DNA of 12,779 bases from JAWXVE01 sp044425575 (lineage in GTDB: Bacteria; Bacillota; Clostridia; Lachnospirales; Lachnospiraceae), in NCBI GenBank assembly GCA_044425575.1, contig JAWXVE010000062.1, positions 1-12,779 on the forward strand, read 5' to 3'. Below, in pieces: positions 7,319 to 12,779 of this stretch (position 1 is its first letter; each line of letters starts with the position of its first letter). The notes below the pieces were generated by a model that was given only the letters and a program-made list of their open reading frames with translations, was not told the DNA's origin and ran no database searches. The position numbers and the translations under genes are program-made.

Positions 7319-7399
7319 AGTATGAAAAATAAAATTTTTCATACGGCAATTTGAACCTTGCGGTCCAAAGTTGCTAGACTTTGAACAAGGCATGGTTAT
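7319..7399 (+). repeat. 81-nt intergenic hairpin repeat, copy 2
   Basis: Directly abuts copy 1 and is identical except that GAGG near the 3' end reads GAAC (7385, 7386). All hairpins of copy 1 are preserved. Thirty nt after its end the TTG start of rsmB appears, preceded by its own ribosome site. The near identity suggests either recent duplication or homogenisation. Confidence 0.85.
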
Positions 7400-7429
7400 G
7401 TGGTATTTAAGAGAAAGATAAGGTGAATT

Positions 7430-8794
7430 TTGAACACAAGAGAACTTGTACTAGATATGTTGTTAGAGGTAACCAGTAAGCAAGTGTTTAGTCATATAAT
7501 AATTAAAGATGTTTTGGACAAATATGACTACTTAGAAGTACAGGAAAAGCGATTTATCAAGCGTCTCTTTGAAGGTACCATAGAGCGAATGATTGAATTA
7601 GATTATATTATTGCCCAGTATGCTAAGGTTAAGGGGAATAAGATGAAACCCGCCATTCGTAATATTTTAAGAATGAGTATTTACCAGCTACTTTATATGG
7701 ATTCTGTACCAGATTCAGCAGTTTGTAACGAAGCAGTCAAGTTGGTAAAGAAGAAAAAGTATCATCAGTTAGGCGGTTTTGTAAATGGAGTGTTGCGTAC
7801 GATTAGCAGAGAACGTAGTGAGATTGTGTATCCTGACAAGGAGAAGGAACCCGTTAAGTGGCTATCGATTCAATATTCTATGCCTGAGTGGATTCTAGAG
7901 AAGTGGATTCCTGTCTATGGGATAGAAGCGGTAGCAAATATGGTAGAATCCATGTTACAGGAGCAACCCATTACCGTGCGAATAGATGAAACGTGTTCCA
8001 AGGAAGAGGTGGCAGCAGTTTTAGAAGAATGGAATAGGCGAGGTGTAGTATATACCCAACATTCGTATCTACCTTATGCTTATCAACTACAGCGAGTAGA
8101 TGGAATTGCTTCCTATGAGGGGTTTCAACAAGGATGGTATACAGTGCAGGACATTAGTTCTATGTTAGTGGCAGAAGTGGCTCATGTGGCAGCTGATGAT
8201 TGTGTTTTAGATGTATGTGCAGCACCAGGTGGTAAAACATTGCATATAGCAACTAAGTTAAAAGCTTTAAATGGACATGGAACAGTAGAGGCACGAGATG
8301 TCAGCCAGATAAAGTGCGACTACATTGAAGAAAATCGGTGCAGACTTCAACTTACCAATGTGACAACACGTGTGGCAGATGCAAGGGTGTATGAGAAACA
8401 GCTGAAGGAAACCGTTGATCTTGTTATAGCAGATGTCCCTTGTTCAGGATTAGGAGTGATGGGTAAGAAACGTGATATTAAGTACCATATGAATCCAGCA
8501 CAGATTGCAGAGATTGTACAGTTACAACGTCAGATTATGAGTGTGGTGAAGGAATATGTAAAGGTTGGTGGTACATTATTATATAGTACGTGTACGATTA
8601 ATCCTGAGGAAAACGAAGAGATGGTAGCCTGGTTAGTATCAGAGGGTGGATTTGAATTAGAAGCCATTGATTCATACTTACCTGAATGTTTGCACAGTGA
8701 CACCACACAGCTTGGGTATTTACAATTAGTACCAAGTGTACAAGAAAGTGATGGATTCTTTCTTGCACGTTTGCGGAGAATAGAAGAAGGATAA
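7430..8794 (+). CDS. rsmB: RsmB, 16S rRNA (cytosine-967-C5)-methyltransferase
   Basis: S-adenosylmethionine-dependent methyltransferase acting on naked 16S rRNA at C967 (E. coli numbering). The 454 residues consist of an N-terminal NusB-like RNA-binding domain (about 1-140) and a Nol1/Nop2/Sun methylase domain. Visible motifs are the SAM-binding DVCAAPGGKT (261-270), ADVPCSGLG (334-342) with Cys338 used for product release, and YSTCTINPEEN (385-395) with catalytic Cys388. The start is TTG: AAGGTG lies four bases upstream and the N-terminal text MNTRELVLDMLLEV begins exactly as relatives do. It is separated from the peptidase gene by two tandem repeats, and its stop is four bases before the rlmN start. 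Confidence 0.95.
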   Translation: MNTRELVLDMLLEVTSKQVFSHIIIKDVLDKYDYLEVQEKRFIKRLFEGTIERMIELDYIIAQYAKVKGNKMKPAIRNILRMSIYQLLYMDSVPDSAVCNEAVKLVKKKKYHQLGGFVNGVLRTISRERSEIVYPDKEKEPVKWLSIQYSMPEWILEKWIPVYGIEAVANMVESMLQEQPITVRIDETCSKEEVAAVLEEWNRRGVVYTQHSYLPYAYQLQRVDGIASYEGFQQGWYTVQDISSMLVAEVAHVAADDCVLDVCAAPGGKTLHIATKLKALNGHGTVEARDVSQIKCDYIEENRCRLQLTNVTTRVADARVYEKQLKETVDLVIADVPCSGLGVMGKKRDIKYHMNPAQIAEIVQLQRQIMSVVKEYVKVGGTLLYSTCTINPEENEEMVAWLVSEGGFELEAIDSYLPECLHSDTTQLGYLQLVPSVQESDGFFLARLRRIEEG

Positions 8795-8798
8795 AAGA

Positions 8799-9836
8799 GT
8801 GGAAGAGACACAAGATATGAAATCCCTTGCCTATGGGCAAGTATGCGAGATTGTAACAAGTTTAGGTGAGCCAAGCTTTCGAGGGAAGCAAGTGTATGAG
8901 TGGATGCATAGCAAGCTAGCTAGAAGTTATGAGGACATGACCAACCTTCCCAAGGAATTGCGTAGGCAATTAACAGAACAAACAACATATACAACTATGG
9001 AGACCCTACGAGTACAAGAATCCGCTACAGACGGTACTAAGAAGTTCTTATTTGCCTTGGAAGATGGCAATATGGTAGAAAGTGTATGGATGAAGTATAA
9101 ACATGGAAATAGTGTGTGTATTTCCTCTCAAATTGGTTGCCGTATGGGATGTAGATTCTGTGCCTCTACGCTAGATGGATTAGAACGCTCGCTTACCACG
9201 GCAGAAATGTTAGAGCAAATCTACGAAATCACAAGAATTACGGGAGAGAGAGTCTCCAATGTGGTGATTATGGGAATGGGAGAGCCTTTTGACAACTACC
9301 ATAATTTAATTGGATTCTTAGCCCTTATAACAGATGAGAAGGGTCTCAATATAAGTGCAAGAAATATAACGGTTTCTACTTGTGGGATTGTGCCGAGAAT
9401 TCTAGAATTTGCCAAAGAAAATTACCAAGTAACATTAGCATTATCCCTACACGCCACCACAGATGAGAAAAGAAAGCGACTGATGCCAATTGCCAACGTA
9501 TATTCTCTGGAAGCAGTAATGGAAGCTTGTAAATATTACTTTGACCAAACAGGTCGAAGATTAACCTTTGAATACAGCCTTGTAAGAGGTGTAAATGATA
9601 CAGATGAGGATGCGAAGGAATTAGTAAGCCTTGTGGCTGGAATGAATTGTCATGTGAATTTAATTCCTGTGAATCCTGTAGATGAATGTAATTTCTTGCA
9701 ATCTCACCACAATGAAATTATAAACTTTAAAAATAAACTTGAAAAAAATCGAATTAATGTTACTATTAGAAGGGAAATGGGGAGAGATATTGAGGGCGCC
9801 TGTGGACAATTACGTCGGAGAGAACTAAAAGGATAA
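8799..9836 (+). CDS. rlmN: RlmN, dual-specificity 23S rRNA/tRNA adenine-C2 methyltransferase
   Basis: Radical SAM enzyme that methylates C2 of A2503 in 23S rRNA and A37 in some tRNAs. The 345 residues have the cluster motif C114-x3-C118-x2-C121 in GCRMGCRFC, MGMGEP (158-163), the SLHA segment near 216-219, and the catalytic, transiently methylated Cys335 in GACGQL. The GTG start is chosen because AGAAGG in the end of rsmB stands 8 nt upstream and the resulting length fits the family. The ATG at 8817 would shorten the N-terminal helix and has a weaker site. It lies only four bases after rsmB, a conserved pairing. Confidence 0.96.
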   Translation: MEETQDMKSLAYGQVCEIVTSLGEPSFRGKQVYEWMHSKLARSYEDMTNLPKELRRQLTEQTTYTTMETLRVQESATDGTKKFLFALEDGNMVESVWMKYKHGNSVCISSQIGCRMGCRFCASTLDGLERSLTTAEMLEQIYEITRITGERVSNVVIMGMGEPFDNYHNLIGFLALITDEKGLNISARNITVSTCGIVPRILEFAKENYQVTLALSLHATTDEKRKRLMPIANVYSLEAVMEACKYYFDQTGRRLTFEYSLVRGVNDTDEDAKELVSLVAGMNCHVNLIPVNPVDECNFLQSHHNEIINFKNKLEKNRINVTIRREMGRDIEGACGQLRRRELKG

Positions 9837-9848
9837 AGAGGTTGTAGG

Positions 9849-9908
9849 TTGAAAAATACAATTTTTCACCTTGTGGTTCAAAGTTGCCAGACTTTGAGAA
9901 AGGGATGG
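9849..9908 (+). repeat. diverged, shortened third copy of the intergenic repeat
   Basis: Aligned with copies 1 and 2, it keeps the AT palindrome (TGAAAAAT, ACA, ATTTTTCA; 9850-9868), CCTTGTGGTTCAAAG, and the hairpin CAAAGT-TGCCAG-ACTTTG (9879-9896), ending in GAGAAAGGGATGG. About 14 bases corresponding to TACGGCAATTTGAA are absent, removing the left arm of the large hairpin. Substitutions occur mostly in loops (TGCTAG to TGCCAG, GCGGTCC to GTGGTTC). It occupies most of the rlmN-prpC gap and overlaps the prpC ribosome site region. Confidence 0.75.
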
Positions 9909-9916
9909 AAATTAAG

Positions 9917-10639
9917 ATGCTAGAAGTATATGCGATAACAGATGTTGGAGTAAGCAGAAAATTAAATCAAGATTTTATCTATGCTAAGAATACTCCAGTT
10001 GGAAATCTTGCAAACTTATTTATTGTTGCGGATGGTATGGGTGGTCACAATGCAGGAGATTTTGCCTCCAAATGCGCAGTTGAGATTATGAACAGTGAAA
10101 TCCGAGGTGATGGAGATAATGACGTTAAGGAAATTCTCACTAGAGCTATTCAAAAAGCAAACGAGGTGATTTTACAAATATCACGTGCACAAAATGATAT
10201 GAGTGGAATGGGTACTACTTTAGTAGTTGCTACTTACAAAGAGAATCGATTGCAATTATTTAATGTAGGAGATAGTCGCCTATACATTATGGAAGAACAA
10301 CTAGAACAAATCACTTTAGACCATTCCTACGTAGAAGAAATGGTTCGTCTGCATGCACTTGACAGAGAAGAAGCCAATTCTAACCCTAATAAAAATAAAA
10401 TTACAAGAGCAGTAGGAGTGGCAGATGCACTAGATGCAGATTATTTTGAAATAGAAGTGAAGGAAGGCGCATATATATTAATGTGTACAGATGGATTGAC
10501 CAATATGGTTACCGACAAGGAAATTGAAACAATATTATCAACGCAGCAGACCATTATGCAAAAAGCAGTTAACCTAGTGGAAACAGCTAACTACAATGGT
10601 GGTCGTGACAATATATCAGTCATTCTAATCAAGATTTAA
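9917..10639 (+). CDS. prpC: PrpC/Stp, PP2C-type Ser/Thr protein phosphatase
   Basis: Manganese-dependent cytoplasmic phosphatase that reverses phosphorylation by the PASTA kinase encoded next. From the chosen start the protein has 240 residues: NQD (17-19), ADGMGGH (38-44), GMGTTL, NVGDSR, CTDGLTN (190-196, Asp192) and GGRDN (Asp231), which together supply the metal-binding aspartates. ATG at 9917 is preferred because the family normally begins about eight residues before TDxGxxRxxNQD, and GATGGA lies about seven bases upstream. ATG at 9905 and TTG at 9884 are in frame and would add 4 or 11 residues, but the TTG lies inside a repeat hairpin. The stop is 14 bases before the kinase gene, the standard phosphatase-kinase pair. 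Confidence 0.93.
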   Translation: MLEVYAITDVGVSRKLNQDFIYAKNTPVGNLANLFIVADGMGGHNAGDFASKCAVEIMNSEIRGDGDNDVKEILTRAIQKANEVILQISRAQNDMSGMGTTLVVATYKENRLQLFNVGDSRLYIMEEQLEQITLDHSYVEEMVRLHALDREEANSNPNKNKITRAVGVADALDADYFEIEVKEGAYILMCTDGLTNMVTDKEIETILSTQQTIMQKAVNLVETANYNGGRDNISVILIKI

Positions 10640-10653
10640 ATGGGAGAGTATTA

Positions 10654-12779
10654 ATGATTCAAATTGGAATGTTAGTGAGTGAACGATATGAGATATTAGA
10701 AAAAGTTGGAACGGGTGGTATGTCAGACATTTATAAAGCGAAATGTCATAAGCTAAATCGTCTCGTGGCAATGAAAGTCTTAAAACAAGAATTCAGCGAA
10801 AATACGGACTTTGTGTCAAAATTTCATATTGAAGCACAAGCAACAGCGGGATTGGCGCATCCTAATATTGTAAATGTATACGATGTTGGAGAAGAAGATG
10901 GAATGCATTATATCGTAATGGAATTAGTTGAAGGAATTACGCTAAAGCGATATATTGAGAAGAAGTCTAGCCTAACAGTAAAAGAAGCAATTAGTATTGC
11001 AATTCAAGTGTCCATGGGAATAGAAGTGGCACATAACAATCATATTATTCATAGAGATATTAAACCGCAGAATATTATGATATCCAAAGATGGAAAAGTA
11101 AAAGTAGCAGATTTTGGTATTGCCAAGGCAGCTACTAGTAACACCATTACCTCTAATGTAATGGGAAGCGTACACTACACCTCACCAGAACAGGCTAGAG
11201 GTGGTTTTAGTGATGAAAAAAGTGATATCTATTCCTTGGGGATTACCATGTTTGAAATGATTACTGGACGTGTGCCATTTAATGGAGATACCACAGTAGC
11301 CATAGCGATTAAACATATACAAGAGCCAATACCAATGCCTAGTACATATGCAGAAGAGATTCCTGTTAGTTTGGAACAGATTATTATGAAGTGTACACAG
11401 AAAAGTCCAGATCGAAGGTACAGCAATATAGCTGATGTAATAGCTGATTTAAAAAAGTCACTTATGTATCCAGATGATGATTTTGTGGAACAAGTCACGG
11501 CAGAAAGTCAAGACCAGACACGGATGATTACAGGAGAAGAACAGTTAGAGATTCGTAAGAGGACAGAACAAGAAGAGCTTGCAGGTGCTCCTAGAAGGGC
11601 ACAACAAGATAGAAAGCCTACTGGTGTTCGGGTTTCATCTGAATCAGAAGCCAAGCGACCAAAAGCGGTAGTATCCAATTCAGAATCAGCCAAAGGCAAT
11701 AAGAAAAAGTCAGACAAAACCAAGTCCACAAAGCCAAAGACTACTAAGAAAAAAACTTCAAATCCAAAAGCCACAAAGGCAAAGACAAAAACAGAACAGA
11801 TTAAGAGTAACAAGAAGCGTGTTAGACCAGTTGATATGGAAGAAGAAGTATACGATTCAAAGAAGGAAAAGATTCTTACAGTAGCAACTATTGTAGTGGG
11901 TGTTACCATTGCATTGTTGATTTTATTCATTACGGCAAAATCAGTGGGTGTATTTGATAATATAGATTCTATGGCAGTAGAAAGTCAAGAGTTAGCCATG
12001 ATAGATGTTATGGGATTGTCCATAAGTGACGCACAAGATATGTTAGATGATGCAGGGATTCTCTATGAAATAACTTACCAGAAATCTTCAGATTATGATA
12101 AGAATTTAGTAGTAGGTGTTTCTGTACTTCCAGATGAAGTGATTCAAAGTGATGATGTGGTTACCATTACAGTGGGTAGCGGCATGGATGGAGTAGTGCT
12201 TGATGATGTCACAGGACTTTTAGAAGCAGAAGCAACTGCAGCTTTGGAAAACGAAGGATTTGTTGTAGTGAAGGAACGAGATTATGATGATAACGTGACA
12301 AAGGGAAATGTAATTAGTCAATTCCCGAGTGCAGGAGATACTATTGAACGAGGTACAGAAGTTACCATTGTAATTAGTGAAGGTATGGAAGAGAATAAAG
12401 TTCGTGTGCCAGATGTCCTTGGTATGACACAAGAGAATGCCATATTAGCGTTAGAAGCTGAGGGCCTTACCTATGAGATTTCAATGGAAACAGAAAATAG
12501 CATCTATGCAGTGGGCACCGTTAGTTATCAAAGTTATTCAGTAGGATCCTATGTTGAATCTGGTAGTGTGATTCGTCTCCGCATTAGCACAGGAGGAGGC
12601 ACCTATAGTTGTTCTACCACGGTTAATGCACCATTTGATTACGTATCGGGAGAGGCAGTTGTTACCTTAGTGACAGATGCAGGGGTTGAACTGTTCAATA
12701 CCACTGTTACAAGCTTCCCAGTACCTATTAACATTAGCTCTATTACAGGTTCATCATCAGGTATGATTCAGATTGCCTA
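10654..12779 (+). CDS. prkC: PrkC-type PASTA-domain Ser/Thr kinase, cut by the window edge
   Basis: Membrane eukaryotic-like kinase that senses peptidoglycan fragments or lipid II and phosphorylates wall-synthesis, translation and sporulation targets. The open frame runs off the window after 708 codons. It has a Gly loop GTGGMSDIY (19-27), ATP lysine K41, HRDIKPQN (133-140, catalytic Asp135), DFG (153-155) and GSVHYTSPEQA in the activation segment. A Lys-rich juxtamembrane linker lies near 346-391 and one transmembrane helix near 407-428. Three extracellular PASTA repeats span about 449-510, 513-577 and 583-646, followed by a Ser/Thr-rich C-terminal segment of at least 60 residues. Topology is kinase inside, PASTA outside. 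GGGAGAG lies five bases before the ATG. No missing catalytic residue is seen; the true stop is beyond the window. Confidence 0.96.
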   Translation, partial: MIQIGMLVSERYEILEKVGTGGMSDIYKAKCHKLNRLVAMKVLKQEFSENTDFVSKFHIEAQATAGLAHPNIVNVYDVGEEDGMHYIVMELVEGITLKRYIEKKSSLTVKEAISIAIQVSMGIEVAHNNHIIHRDIKPQNIMISKDGKVKVADFGIAKAATSNTITSNVMGSVHYTSPEQARGGFSDEKSDIYSLGITMFEMITGRVPFNGDTTVAIAIKHIQEPIPMPSTYAEEIPVSLEQIIMKCTQKSPDRRYSNIADVIADLKKSLMYPDDDFVEQVTAESQDQTRMITGEEQLEIRKRTEQEELAGAPRRAQQDRKPTGVRVSSESEAKRPKAVVSNSESAKGNKKKSDKTKSTKPKTTKKKTSNPKATKAKTKTEQIKSNKKRVRPVDMEEEVYDSKKEKILTVATIVVGVTIALLILFITAKSVGVFDNIDSMAVESQELAMIDVMGLSISDAQDMLDDAGILYEITYQKSSDYDKNLVVGVSVLPDEVIQSDDVVTITVGSGMDGVVLDDVTGLLEAEATAALENEGFVVVKERDYDDNVTKGNVISQFPSAGDTIERGTEVTIVISEGMEENKVRVPDVLGMTQENAILALEAEGLTYEISMETENSIYAVGTVSYQSYSVGSYVESGSVIRLRISTGGGTYSCSTTVNAPFDYVSGEAVVTLVTDAGVELFNTTVTSFPVPINISSITGSSSGMIQIA

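Noticed and set aside
7241..7354. Ten-codon ATG frames at 7241-7273 and 7322-7354 in the two tandem repeats
   Set aside because: The frame simply follows the palindrome sequence, no good ribosome site precedes it, and it is not kept as an ATG-started frame in the third copy (TTG and a different ending).
7238..7399. Tandem repeat as a CRISPR array
   Set aside because: Copies abut without spacers and the unit is 81 nt with internal hairpins.
9884..9916. Longer PrpC starting at TTG 9884
   Set aside because: The extra residues are encoded by the repeat, fit no family consensus, and the TTG lies in a hairpin without a ribosome site at suitable distance; ATG 9917 fits the family.

Overview
The window looks like a chromosomal stretch of a low-GC Gram-positive anaerobe of the class Clostridia, most likely a Lachnospiraceae-type organism. 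The evidence is the AT-rich codon use, the strong GGAGG-type ribosome sites, the gene order priA-def-fmt-(Zn peptidase)-rsmB-rlmN-prpC-prkC, and a remnant of an Rpn/PD-(D/E)XK family typical of gut clostridia. TGA is a normal stop here: it ends murE, overlapping the priA start. The species assignment is inference.

Left flank (1-1358): no intact gene is supported in 1-424. A decayed Rpn-family nuclease/transposase remnant lies at 425-979, preceded by a plausible sigma-A-type promoter and a perfect 19-nt palindrome. A strong, probably bidirectional, intrinsic terminator at 1057-1096 separates this accessory piece from the housekeeping genes. The 260-nt leader after it contains a hairpin, TGTGA repeats (two copies 11 bp apart) and a tentative promoter.

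Housekeeping array (1359-12779): nine genes all run rightward with short gaps or overlaps and look like one long operon. murE makes the peptidoglycan precursor tripeptide. priA restarts replication forks. def and fmt remove and add the N-formyl group of initiator Met. A membrane Zn peptidase follows. rsmB and rlmN methylate rRNA. prpC and prkC form the PP2C phosphatase/PASTA kinase pair that reads cell-wall fragments and controls growth. The kinase is cut by the right edge of the window after at least 708 codons. Placing murE at the head and the PASTA kinase at the tail puts wall synthesis and wall sensing in the same transcription unit.

The least ordinary structure is an intergenic repeat: two 81-nt tandem copies in the gap before rsmB (7238-7399) and a shortened, diverged third copy in the gap before prpC (9849-9908). 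Each copy carries an AT-rich palindrome followed by hairpin-forming segments, some of which compete for the same bases. The third copy abuts and partly supplies the translation-initiation region of prpC. No CRISPR array, tRNA, rRNA, intact insertion sequence or clearly novel gene system was found.
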